A DNA stretch of 64,000 nucleotides from Pisolithus tinctorius (Eukaryota; Basidiomycota; Agaricomycetes; Boletales; Pisolithaceae). The stretch lies in the NCBI GenBank assembly GCA_024663395.1, contig JANFAH010000010.1, forward strand, positions 248,001 to 312,000, in the 5' to 3' direction. The first letter of the stretch is position 1. Each line of letters begins with the position of its first letter. The position numbers were made by a program, and so were the translations under genes. Below are positions 21,825 to 31,890 of the stretch, one piece after another. A model generated the notes under the pieces. It did not search any database. It was not told the origin of the DNA and was given only the letters and a program-made list of their open reading frames with translations.

Positions 21825-21853
21825 GTCATCTGCAGTTTTTCATTTCCGCAGTG
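21825..21853 (-). repeat. CACTA right terminal inverted repeat
   Basis: Reverse complement reads CACTGCGGAAATGAAAAA then CTGCAGATGAC. The ATT target duplication follows at 21,854-21,856. Confidence 0.85.
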
Positions 21854-21856
21854 ATT

Positions 21857-22335
21857 GATGAGTCATGTGCACCTAATAGGCACATGCTGAGATCAATTGG
21901 TGATCATGTGATATCACATGACTGGACTGAGACTATGATCACATGATACGATGCCTTTGGTTGGGGCCGATCACATGGTCCCAGCAGTCACATTGCTGTG
22001 TGAATCCTGAGTCACATGACACCATGTGACTGCACCTACCTTGCATCTGGCACTATGTACCCAGCACATGACTAACTCACCCCTGAATGCTAAGTGTGGC
22101 TGTGCTTCAACATGAATCATGTCACCACTCATACATTTCTTGACATATGCATCTGGGATTTTGTGGGTGGGATGGTCTAGGGGTTATCTACAACATGTTG
22201 AGGTATTATCCAATCAAAGTCACTGGTTGATGAGATATAAGGGGAATGGAAAAAGTGAAAGAACATCACAGCATGCATCCCACACATAGTTTATGCAATG
22301 CTTAATACCTCAGATGCATGCCCCATGTCCCTAGC
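21857..22335. repeat. REP-Y left arm, piece 2
   Basis: Matches the reverse complement of about 31,110-31,460: CCAATCAAAGTCACTGGTTG, CATCCCACACATAGTTTATG and TCACATGACACCATGTGACT are recognisable in both. It contains more TCACATGA/TCATGTGA words (21,880-22,030). Interrupted after CTAGC (22,331-22,335) by CHR-1, it resumes at 30,497. Confidence 0.85.
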
Positions 22336-22861
22336 TGTCAAGTTCGGGTTGTCTGGGTTGAGGCTGGACCAGAGACCAAAGTGGGCACGAGGCCAAGGGG
22401 TTGGGGTCAGGAGGAAAGACGAAGGTACAGGGGGGGTGGACTGTTTGGACTTAGTGACTGAGGATGCAGCACTATTCCCTTGTGTGGGTCTCAGTCCAAG
22501 TCTGAGGCTGAAGCAGGGTTAACAGGATAAACTTAGTTGATTTCAGACTGAGGAGTACAGGCCAAGTATCTACGAGTTTATATACTAGAGACAACTATAG
22601 TACAGAGACCGGTAATGCCAGTCTCACAAAGGTTGCTGAGAAGATTGGTAAGACAAGTATTAGTAAGGTATGACAAAGATAACGGAGACCGGGACAGGGT
22701 GGACTGGGGACTGGACTGGACAGGACTTAACTGAAGTGACAGACACTGCAAAGCAGTGTTCACCACACTAGGACATCTGGGGATAGAGGACAGGTGAGGC
22801 CAAGGCCAGACTGGATAAGTGCGAGGCTGAGTCTGGCCAGGGTCGAGGCACAACTATGACA
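22336..22861 (-). repeat. CHR-1 3' LTR
   Basis: Plus strand reads TGTCAAGTTCGGGTTG to CAACTATGACA, 526 bp. The same family occurs at 29,972-30,496 and 52,317-52,836. Confidence 0.93.
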
Positions 22862-22875
22862 GTATCCCCCTCTTA
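22862..22875 (-). promoter_or_regulatory. CHR-1 polypurine tract
   Basis: The minus strand reads TAAGAGGGGGATAC immediately before the 3' LTR (TGTCATAG). This fixes the element's direction. Confidence 0.8.
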
Positions 22876-22999
22876 GGGGTCAAACCCATGAGACCCCTAT
22901 GGGAGTGGTAGGCTGAGTCCGAAAACCTGGCTGAGTTCGAAAAATTGATACTTGTGGCCCACTAAGCCCTTTGTGTCTTTCTTTCTCATCCTAACCATC

Positions 23000-25939
23000 A
23001 TGTCCAAATCAAGGCCGATCATTGCTGCCAATAACAACAACGAGGGCTGTGCCATCGTCAACTGGACCCGAGTGCCCAATGACAAAATTAGGTATGACAC
23101 TGACAATGAGGAAGAAGTGATGAAGGCCAAATCAAAGGAGAGGAAAAGGCGCAAGGCAGCTGAGCAAGCCTGGCAGGAGGAGCAGGCTTGGCTTGAGGCT
23201 GAGAGGGTGGCAAGAGAGCAAGCTGAGGCTGAGAGGGCTGAGAGGGAGAAGGCTGAGGCCAAGAAGGCATTGTGGGAGGCCGAGGAGAGAAGAGTGCATG
23301 AAGAGGAGGAGAGGTGGGAGGCCAAGGCCAGCAAGAGTGATGAGGCTGGCACTGGGGGCACTAGTGGTGAGGCCAGGGGTGAAGTGAAGAGGGTGGTGAT
23401 GGACCCTGGTGTCACACACCAAAGGTGTTGTGGACATGGTTACAGCTGACTCTGCCTAACTCATCAACAAGTTGCACACAATGCCCATGCATGCAGATGA
23501 AGACTAAAGGCCTCATGCATAGAAAGACTGCCAGACATGAGCAGCCATCCTTCGCACAAGAATGAGTTGTCAGTGCTAAAGAGAAAAGAGGAAGCAAGTT
23601 AAGTGCACATTAAAGGTTTTTAGTGCCTGTGTATGGCATTCCAGTTTTTGTCATATCTCCACCATTTCCAAAGATATTGACTCCATTCTCACACTCGCTT
23701 AAAGTGCTCAGCCATGCAATTCTGCCTTCCAAATTTGTAGAGGATCCTCGCACCCTATGCATTTCTACAGCACTCCATCCATCAGATGCTCATTTCACTA
23801 GGTCCATCAATCATGGCCACCTCTTTGTTGATCATCTTGCTTGTCTCATTTGCCAGAGACAGTGGCTATGTATATCTGCCAGGCATTCCCACCAGCTTCT
23901 GTCCTGAAGCCCCCTGGTTCATCCCATCATTGTCAGCCCCATCTCATCCCATGCAGCTTGGTCAGTGTGTTCTCCTTGTCAGTATGACTTCCAGAAGGAC
24001 ATTCTTTGGTCACCTCAGGTCTGTCACTCGGTTAGAAAGGTCTTATGTGGTCATTTTGGTCTCCCCAGTTGATGAAGCATATGGATCGTTCCTCCCTGCT
24101 CACTGCACCATCTTTATTCCAGTCTCATCCATCATTCTTCCCACATTGTGACAGCTGCAGCATAGTCGACTGTTCTCCAGCCTCCCTGATCACATTCATG
24201 ACAAGTATGATGTGCATCTTGCCTACTTACTGCAAGATCCAGCAGAAGATGTCCCCCCTTCTCCTCCTCCTCCATCAGAGCCCCATTCATGAAGTTTTTG
24301 TTAACTTCACTGAGAGGATGGAAGGGTGGGAGATGCGATCACTTATGCTCCCATTGCCCCACAGACCCCCAATGCCCTAGCCCCCTTTGATGCCTGACTC
24401 ATGCCCTTCAATTCTGGAATTAATACTTCCCTATCTGGAAACACCATCCATCTGTCATGCCATCTTTGGATCTAGAGATGTCTCCGCTGAGATCTGACTT
24501 GCATCGCCACCCCCTAATGTGATATCAGTGTGCTTACTCAGTTCTGACTCCATTTGACTCATTTTGTGATATTTTGACTGTCCTTGACTTGTTTATTGCC
24601 AATACTTACCAATCTTCTTTGCTTGCTTACTTTTCATTTCTTGCTTACTCATCATGATTACTCAGTCCTTACTCATTACTTACCAAGTGTTTGTGCCTTG
24701 TTTGTCACAAGCTGTGCTCCCCCCACAGTATATAAACCCCCATGTACTTAGCTACCCCCAAGTGAACCAGAAGCCATTCACTCAGCAGTCAGCCAGTTCT
24801 TCTCAGCATAACTCGTCATTGACAGTTGAGGCTCCATGAAGGGGTCTATCTGTCATTATTCATATGCTTGGTAGTTGAGGCTCATTTGGAAGAGTCTATC
24901 TGCCATCCTTCATCACCTGCAGTCCACTCCATGCTTAGTCAGCAACCTTTTGCTTACTCATTCCTCACTCCTGCATAACTTGTCAACGACTTGCACCAGG
25001 AGCATGTTTTTATCAAAAGTCCATCATTCTAGAAGTCCTTTCAGCTGAACACCTTCACTCTGTTCAGCATCCCCCATCCAGTCATCACTTGCTTGTCTAC
25101 TCCTGTGTAACTCGTCAACAACTTGCACTAGGAGCACCCACCATCAAAGTTTCCCCCCCTTAGGTTTTCTGCACTCCAGGTTCCATGGAGGCAAACCACC
25201 ACTTGCATATCATTTGTCTTGGGTGTTGGATTTGTTTGGTTTATACCAGCTTTCCACACTGTAACTCACACCAGGGGAGTATTTTTTCTACCACCTGTGC
25301 TCTTTTCATCTAACATCCCCTAGCTGTACCCACTGCACTTGGGCACAGGTCATCTGCGAGTTCCTTGTAGACAGCAACAAGAAACAGGTTGTGTGCGTGC
25401 ATTGCAACCTGTCGAAAGGCAAGTGCTGATGGCCTGGTGATGGCAAGGATGCTGAGGCCAGTCCCAAGGCTGGGAGAGTCAACAAGGGGAAGAAGCAGAA
25501 GGCCAATGAGGAGACCCCTGAGCCTGGGCCTAGTAAAAAGAAGTTGACAGCCATTGCCAAGCCACTGGAGGTGCTGGATGTCAATGAAGACGAGGCTGGT
25601 GGGAGCAGACTGAGGGGGCCCAGTGCAACAGCATTCTTGGGCTTGGAAGACAAGCTCGAGCACTTGATTGATGTCACAGGGCTCATTGCAAACAACCTGG
25701 TAGGCCTCTTTGAGGCCCATGAGACCATGGCTGAGAACTCTGGTAGGATTGCCAATGTGCTTGAGGTGATGCTCAACAAGTCCTACAGCTTTGGGATGGC
25801 TGTGTCCCCCTCAGACTCAGGCTCATCTGAGCTCGATTCTGACAAGCTGTGCGAGGAGGCTGACTGGCTGAAGGCCCACAGCGAGGACAAGGAGGAGGAG
25901 TCTGGCAGGGAGGATGAAACTATGGCTGAGGCTGAGTAG
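23000..25939 (+). pseudogene. Antisense cargo gene of CHR-1: coiled coil plus Zn2Cys6-like cluster
   Basis: Starts at ATG 23,000 (MSKSRPIIAANNN). An Asn/acidic lead is followed by a Glu/Arg/Ala-rich coiled coil (residues about 45-115). SL-A interrupts the gene at 23,409/25,271. A GT-AG intron (GTATTTTTTCTACC to CCCCTAG, about 25,279-25,323) follows. Next comes a cysteine cluster at 25,325-25,426: Cys spacing CX2CX6CX12CX2CX6C, exactly the fungal Zn2Cys6 pattern. A Lys/Glu-rich region and a helical, acidic C-terminus (GMAVSPSDSG, EEADWLK, MAEAE) end at TAG 25,937. One TGA (25,427) fits CGA. The gene lies opposite to pol, between the chromodomain and the 3' LTR, converging on integrase. A DNA-binding role is inferred from the cluster; no catalytic motif is seen. 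Confidence 0.8.
23410..25270 (+). mobile_element. Solo LTR SL-A (1.85-kb family S)
   Basis: TGTCACACACCAAAGGTGTT to ACTGTAACTCACA, 1,861 bp. Flanking 4-mers CTGG (23,406-23,409) and CCAG (25,271-25,274) fit a CCGG duplication decayed at its CpG on either side. TATATAAACCCCC at about 24,730 marks a promoter about 1.32 kb in. The internal ORF (23,786-24,151) ends at a TGA where copy E has CGA. Inserted in the CHR-1 antisense gene. Confidence 0.87.
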
Positions 25940-25989
25940 TTCTGTAGCATACAGTCTTGTAGTTTTTCCTCTGCAAATGTCATGGGTGG

Positions 25990-27838
25990 TGTCACACACC
26001 AAAGGTGTTGTGGACATGGTTACAGCTGACTCTGCCTAACTCATTGACAAGTTGCGCACAATGCCCATGCATGCAGATGAAGACTAAAGGCCTCATGCAT
26101 AGAAAGACTGCTGGACGTTAACAGTCATCCTTCACACAAGAATGAGTCGTCAGTGCTAAAGAGAAAAGAGGAAGCAAGTTAAGTGCACATTAAAAGTTTT
26201 TAGAGCCTGTGTATGGCATTCTGGTTTTTGTTGTATCTCCACCATTTCCAAAGATATCGACTCTGTTCTCACACTCGCTTAAAGTGCTCAGCCCCACAAT
26301 TCTTCCTTCCAAATTTGGAGAGGATCCTCACACCCTACACATTTCTACAGCACTCCATCCATCAGACACTCATTTTGCTAAGTCCATCAATCATGGCCAC
26401 CTCTTTGTTGATCATCTTGCTTGTCTCATTTGCCAGAGACAGTGGCTACATATATCTGCCAGGCATTCCCACCAGCTTCTGTCCTGAAGCCCCCTGGTTC
26501 ATCCCATCATTGTCAGCCCCATCTTGTCCCATGCAGCTTGGTCAGCATGTTCTCCTTGTCAGTATGACTTCCAGAAGGATGTTCTTTGGTTGCCTCAGGT
26601 CTGTCACTTGGTTAGAAAGGTCTTATGTGGTTGTTTCAGTCTCCCCTCTTGATGAAGCATACAGATTGTTCCTTCCTGCTCCCTACACTGTCTTTATTCC
26701 AGTCTCGTCCATCATTCTCCCCATGTTGCAACAGCTGCAGTATGGTCTACTGTTCTCCAGCCTCCCTGATCGCATCCATGATGAGTATGATGTGCATCTT
26801 GCCTTCTTACTGCAAGATCCAGCAGAAGATGTCCCCCCTTCTCCTCCTCCTCCATCAGAGCCCCATTCATGAAGTTTTTGTTAACTTTGTTGAGAGGATG
26901 AAAGGGTGGGAGACATGATTGTGTATGCTCCCATTGCCCCACAGACCCCCAATGCCCTAGCCCCCCTTTGATGCCTGACTCATGCCCTTCAATTCTGGAA
27001 TTAATACTTCCTTATCTGGAAACACTGACTGTCTGTCATGCCATCTTTGGATCTAGAGATGTCTCTGCTGAGATCTGACTTGCATTGCCACCCCCTAATG
27101 TGATATCAGTGCACTTACTCAGTTTCTGATTCTATTTGACTCATTCTGTGATATTTTGACTATCCTTGACTCATTCATTGCCAATACTTACCAATCTTCT
27201 TTGCTTGCTTACTTTTCATTTCTCACTTACTCATCATGATTACTCAGTCCTTACTCATTACTTACCAAGTGTTTGTGCCTTGTTTGTCACAAGCTGTGCT
27301 CCCCCCACAGTATATAAACCCCCATGTACTTAGCTACCCACAAGTGAATGAGAAGCCATTCACTCAGCAGTCAGTTCAGTGCCTATCTCATCGTTGACAG
27401 TTGAGGCTCCACGAAGGGGTCTATCTGTCATCATTCATATACTTGGTAGTTGAGGCTCATTTGGAAGAGTCTATCTGCCATCCTTCATCATCTGAAGCTT
27501 CCTCTTAGTCAGCAGTCTTGCTTAGTCATCCCTCCACTCCTGCATAATTTGTCAACAACTTGTGCCAGGAGCACGTTTTATTGAAGTCCATTATTCCAAG
27601 AAGTCCTTTTGGCTGAACACCTTCACTCTGTTCAGCATCCCCCATCCAGTCATCACTCATTCATCTGCTCTTGTGTAACTCATTGACAACTTGTGCTAGG
27701 AGCACCTACCATTGAAATTCCCCCACATCAGGTTTCTCTGCCCTCCAGGTTCCGCAGAGGTAAACCACCAGTCGCTCATACTTGTCTTTGGTGTTGGTTT
27801 TGGTTGGTTTTCACCACCTTTCCACACTTTGACTCACA
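25990..27838 (+). mobile_element. Solo LTR SL-B
   Basis: 1,849 bp, TGTCACACACC to GACTCACA. Flanks GTGG and GCAG fit a GCGG duplication. It carries the longest intact LTR ORF (26,213-26,872, 219 codons). It sits just after the stop of the antisense gene, in its 3' region: compare the uninterrupted copy at 190-260. Confidence 0.87.
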
Positions 27839-27974
27839 GCAGTGTCTGGTTTCGGTCTTCTATAGTACAGTAAGAGAACACAAGAAAGAGAAAACAAAGT
27901 AAGTAAGAGATCAAAGGAACACTAGATACTGATAGAAAACAGAAACTGAAACTGAGGCTGGTTGAGACCAGTCC

Positions 27975-29937
27975 TCATTGGTATGGGCCAGGTTTACCGG
28001 GGTAGCAGGAATGGAATTCTTGTATGAGTTCAGAGGCATTGTCCAGTTCAGTAGCAAGTACCCAAGTGGTTTCTTCATCTGTCCCTTCATAGCTGGTCCA
28101 CTGAACTAGATACTGTAACCAACACCAACAATGCTGGTCAACCTTGGAGTTGAGGATTTCTGCTACCTCGAACTCTAGTTCACTGTCAACTTCGACTGGT
28201 GGGGGTGGTGGTTGAGTCTGGTTTGGGATGGTGTTAGGGATGGCTGGCTCAAGTTGGGATACATGGAAGACTGGATGTACCATGTGCATTGAGTCTGGCA
28301 GGTGCAGTGTGAACAAGTGGGTACCAGCCTGAGCTATGATTGGGTATGGTCCAAGATTCTTCTCTGAGAGTTTCTTGGAAGGCTGAGTTGACTGGAAGTA
28401 TTTGGCTTTGACATATACTTGGTCACTGACCTTGAAGTCCAGGGCTGGCATGCATTTAGCATCGGCCAGTCCTTGGTAGCACTGTTGTGTGAGAGTCATT
28501 TCTTCCCATAGGTATTGATGCAGTGAGTCTAGGTTGACTGCATAGTCATGAGCCTGAGCGGAGGTGAGATCATGCTCTGGGTACACCAAGATGCTAGGAT
28601 GGTATCCCTTATTAGCAAAGAAAGGGGAGACACCGGCAGTAGTGCTAAGGGCATTATTGTAAGTGAACTCAGCCAGAGGTAGTAGGTTGGCCCAATTGTC
28701 CTGCTGGTAGTTGCAGTACACTTGGAGATACTGTTCAAGGGTCTGGTTGGTCCTCTCGGTCTGGCCATTACCTTCAGGGTGGTAGCCCGAGGTGAAGTGT
28801 AAGCACATGTCTAAGGCCTTACTGAGTGACCAGAAGAAATGAGATATGAACTCTGAGCCTCAGTCTGAGGTTACATGGGCCAGCACTCCATGCTTCAAAA
28901 AGACATGGAGTAGGAATAGTTTGGTGAGTTCTGGGGCTGTTATGGTGTTGTGGGTGGGGATGAATATGGCCTGCTTGGACAGCTGGTCAACTACAACAAG
29001 GATGGCCATGAAGCTGGTTGAGGCTGGAAGCTGCTCAATGAAATCCATAGAGATGGAGTTCCATGGCTTCTCTGGCACTGGGAGTTGTTTAAGGAGGCCA
29101 TAAGGCTGATGGTGGGGAACCTTAGCCCAAGCACAGGCCATGCAAGACCAGACATAGTCTTTGACAAATGTCCTGAGGCCAGGCCAGGTATATTCATGCC
29201 ATATGAACTCTAGGGTGCAGTTCTGGCTGAAGTGGCTGGACAGAGGGTGGTCATGCTTAAGCCACAAGACCCTAAGGCAGAGGTCATTTGAGTCTGGTAT
29301 GTAGCTCCTTTCATGAAGCCAAAGGAAACTGGTGTCATCTACTGACCACTGGGGATCAGACATGTTGGACAGGCAGATTTGTGAGACTGGGTCATCCAGC
29401 AGTGCAGTCAGGATATCATTATGAAGTTTCTCTATATCCATCAGTGCGACTGCTTGTAAGACCAGGTACTCGAGGTAGGTTGCACGAAGGGAGACCACTA
29501 GTTGCTCCTGGGTGAAGACTGGTCTCAGATTTTGCAGGTTCACTCAGGCATAGCTGCCATCCCCCTCCTTGGGGTAGATGTCCCATTGTCTAGTTAGGGT
29601 GTTGGGCTTAGCCCCGAGCTTACCGGGCCTGAATCTAATGATCATATTGAACTGAGAAAGGAATTCTGACCAGTGAGCTTGGCAGCAGGTGAGTACTTTA
29701 GAGGTAGAGAAGTACTCGAGGTTCTTGTGATCAGTAACAATGTCGACTGGTGAGGCCAAGCCCTCAAGATAGTGATGCCAGGTCTGGAATGCTTCGAAGA
29801 TTGCAAGCAATTCCTTGTCATGAGTATCATAATTCAACTCCAGGGCAGTCAGGGTTTGGGAGTAGAAAGCAACCAGATGTATCTGGCCATCACCACAGGT
29901 GATAGATAGTATGCTGGCAATGGCATAGTCCGATGTG
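27975..29937 (-). pseudogene. pol: CHR-1 Pol remnant: RNase H, integrase, chromodomain
   Basis: A single minus frame from about 29,937 to TGA 27,975, with two internal TGAs (29,544 and 28,860), both in CGA-like contexts (TSD-stop-GSEF; YA-stop-VNLQNL). It starts inside RT/RNase H (TSDYAIASIL, ELNYDTHDKELLAIFEAF, VTDHKNLEYF). The integrase H2C2 region has HDHPLSSHF and CMACAWAK. The core has SISMDFIEQLP, the TSD Asp, and HPEGNGQTERTNQTLEQ for the catalytic Glu. The C-terminal chromodomain includes EFEVAEILNSK and YLVQWTSYEGTDEETTW. The N-terminal RT fingers and palm, with the YxDD box, are missing. The intergenic distance to the antisense gene, without SL-B, is only about 190 bases. Confidence 0.9.
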
Positions 29938-29971
29938 TACTAGACCCACACAAGTGGAGAGTCTGAAATAC

Positions 29972-30496
29972 TGTCAAGTTTGGGTTGTCCAGGTTGAGGC
30001 CAGACCAGAGACTGAAGCAGGCATGAGCCGAGGGGTCAGGGTCAGGAGGAAAGACGAAGGTACAGGGGGGGTGGACTGTTTGGACTTAGTGACTGAGGAC
30101 ACAGCACTATTCCCTTGCATGGGTCTCAGTCTGAGTCTGAGGCTGAAGCAGGGTTAACAGGATAAACTTAGTTGATTTCAGACTGAGGAGTACAGGCCAA
30201 GTATCTACAAGTTTATATACTAGAGACAACTATAGTACAGAGACCGGTAATGCCAGTCTCACAAAGGTTGCTAAGAAGATTGGTAAGACAAGTATTAGTA
30301 AGGTATGACAAAGATAATGGAGACCAGGACAGGGTGGACTGGGGACAGGACCAGACAGGACTTAACCAAAGTGACAGACACTGCAAAGCAGTGTTCACTG
30401 CGCTAGGACATCTGGGGATAGAGGACAGGTGAGGCTGAGGCTGGACTGGACAAGTGTGAGGCCAAGTCCAGCTGGGGTCAAGGCATGACTATGACA
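29972..30496 (-). repeat. CHR-1 5' LTR
   Basis: 525 bp, same family as 22,336-22,861. Differences are mainly TG/CA/CG. The leader on its inner side (plus TAGACCCACACAAGTGG) is also found beside the CHR-2 LTR at about 52,286. Confidence 0.93.
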
Positions 30497-30770
30497 CTAG
30501 CTACCTATGTAGAAAGTATCAAGTCAATCCATCAGGAATTGAATGAACAGCACACAAATTACACTTCCCAGATGCATGGGAAAACTCTGAAAAGTGCAAA
30601 TAAAATAGTGGAGATTTACAAAACATATCTAAAACATTGCATTGCAGCCTCCACAGTGCTGCTACACTTACACCAATTCACCTGGCACATGGGGTGGCAT
30701 GCCCTGCCATAATAACAGCAGGTGCCTAGTGATATCTGCAACTAGAAGTGTCAAAAATGCAAAATGCACA
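30497..30770. repeat. REP-Y left arm, piece 3 (inner end)
   Basis: Mirrors 30,834-31,108: ACCTATGTAGAAAGTAT, GCACACAAATTACACTTCCC, AAATAGTGGAGATTTACAAA and CACCTGGCACATGGGGTGGC read identically on the other strand. A spacer of about 63 bases separates the arms. Confidence 0.93.
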
Positions 30771-30833
30771 CAATGGTCAATGGTTTATTGGCCATTTCAA
30801 AGCTATAAATCTCTAATGGACTGATTGATTAGA

Positions 30834-31890
30834 AGTGCACATTTCGCATTTTTGACACTTTTAGTTGCAGATATCACTAGGCACCTGCTGTTATTATGGC
30901 AGGGCATGCCACCCCATGTGCCAGGTGAATTGGTGTAAGTGTAGCAGCACTGTGGAGGCTGCAATGCAATGTTTTAGATATGTTTTGTAAATCTCCACTA
31001 TTTTATTTGCACTTTTCAGAGTTTTCCCACGCATCTGGGAAGTGTAATTTGTGTGCTGTTCATTCAATTCCTGATGGATTGACTTAATACTTTCTACATA
31101 GGTAGCTAAGGACATGGGGCATGCATCTGAGGTATTAAGCATGGCATAAACTATGTGTGGGATGCATGCTGTGATGTTCTTTCGCTTTTTTCATTCCCCT
31201 TATATCTCATCAACCAGTGACTTTGATTGGATAATACCTCAACATGTTGTAGATAACCCCTAGACCATCCCACCCACAAAATCCCAGATGCATATGTCAA
31301 GAAATGAATGAGTGGTGAAGTTAGTCATGTGCTGGGTACATAGTGCCAGATACAAGGTAGGTGCAGTCATGTGGTGTCACATGACTCAGGATTTGCATGA
31401 CCACATCACCCTTGTGACCACATGACCACAAGTGTGGATGCAGTCACGTGAGGTCACATGACCTAGATATGCATGTGACAGACCACTGTCATGACCTGAG
31501 GCACCAAGTCATGTGGTGCCCCAGGGCAACTTTGTGACAAATTGTCACATGACCACAGATCACAGGACTGGGACAGTGACATGTTATGTGACTTCATCCA
31601 CAGGGATTGGCAATAATTTGGATCATGTGACAATTACATCATCGATCATGTGACTGCATCACGTGATCTGTTATGTCATGTGATCAAATGTCTTGCAACC
31701 TTCACACTCTGGCTTGATGCTACACTTTTCATAGTCAACAGTGGCCAAAAATGCACACTACCAAAGTGTAGCATAGCCTACACTATTCAGCACTACTGAC
31801 TACTACAACTAGCACTAGTAGGTGTTACCACCCCAGCAAGTGATAATGGAGTGATGTCATCATAATGAAAGTTATAGCTCCTGATTGTGC
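30834..31890. repeat. REP-Y right arm (uninterrupted)
   Basis: The only unbroken arm, about 1.05 kb. It aligns as reverse complement to 30,497-30,770, then 21,857-22,335, then 1,768-2,158, proving that the three left pieces were once contiguous. It holds at least a dozen TCACATGA/TCATGTGA words plus two TCACGTGA-like ones (about 31,443 and 31,660). The outer end is CAGGAGCT reversed; outside it AT occurs on both sides, which is too short to call a duplication. GYP-2 inserted 7 bases beyond. Confidence 0.88.
30894..31142 (-). CDS. 82-codon ORF in the REP-Y right arm, unknown function
   Basis: Starts at ATG 31,142 (MLNTSDACPMSLATYVESIK) and ends at 30,894. It is helical and charged in the middle (LKSANKIVEIYKTYLKHC) and His-rich at the end. 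The same protein is encoded in the left arm, split by CHR-1 after MSLA (22,298 onward, then 30,497-30,712), with one visible R/H difference at a CpG. I recognise no domain. Conservation between the arms may only reflect gene conversion of a palindrome, so coding status is doubtful. Confidence 0.35.
   Translation of the reverse strand: MLNTSDACPMSLATYVESIKSIHQELNEQHTNYTSQMRGKTLKSANKIVEIYKTYLKHCIAASTVLLHLHQFTWHMGWHALP

Larger units (their letters stand above)
2159..21853. mobile_element. CACTA superfamily DNA transposon, nested, degenerate
   Basis: The termini are inverted: CACTGTGGAAACAAAAAA at 2,159 and, reversed, CACTGCGGAAATGAAAAA ending at 21,853. Both sides carry the 3-bp target duplication ATT (2,156-2,158 and 21,854-21,856), the size typical of CACTA elements. 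Inside are a Tnp2-type transposase on the minus strand and a converging second gene on the plus strand, the usual two-gene CACTA plan. Ty3 element GYP-1 (11,885 bp) sits inside the transposase gene; without it the transposon is about 7.8 kb. Both genes are broken, so the copy is dead. Confidence 0.9.
22336..30496 (-). mobile_element. CHR-1: Ty3 chromovirus with antisense cargo gene, internally deleted
   Basis: LTRs at 22,336-22,861 and 29,972-30,496, TG to CA, with a perfect 5-bp duplication CTAGC (22,331-22,335 and 30,497-30,501). The purine tract AAGAGGGGGATAC (minus) abuts the left LTR, so the element runs on the minus strand. Gag and most of RT are deleted: the leader after the 5' LTR joins directly to the RT/RNase H region near 29,937. 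Between pol and the 3' LTR lies a plus-strand gene (23,000-25,939). Solo LTRs SL-A and SL-B are inserted. Without them the element is about 4.4 kb. It sits in REP-Y and interrupts its small ORF. Confidence 0.92.

Noticed and set aside
23401..25280. Inverted repeat CCCTGGTGT / ACACCAGGG at the ends of SL-A, suggesting DNA-transposon tips
   Set aside because: The outer six bases are not shared by the other five copies. They are better read as a CCGG target duplication decayed differently on each side.
25990..27838. Family S as a host gene or a MITE because of its long ORF
   Set aside because: TG...CA ends, a TATA box in the expected place and 4-bp duplications fit a solo LTR better; no inverted termini.
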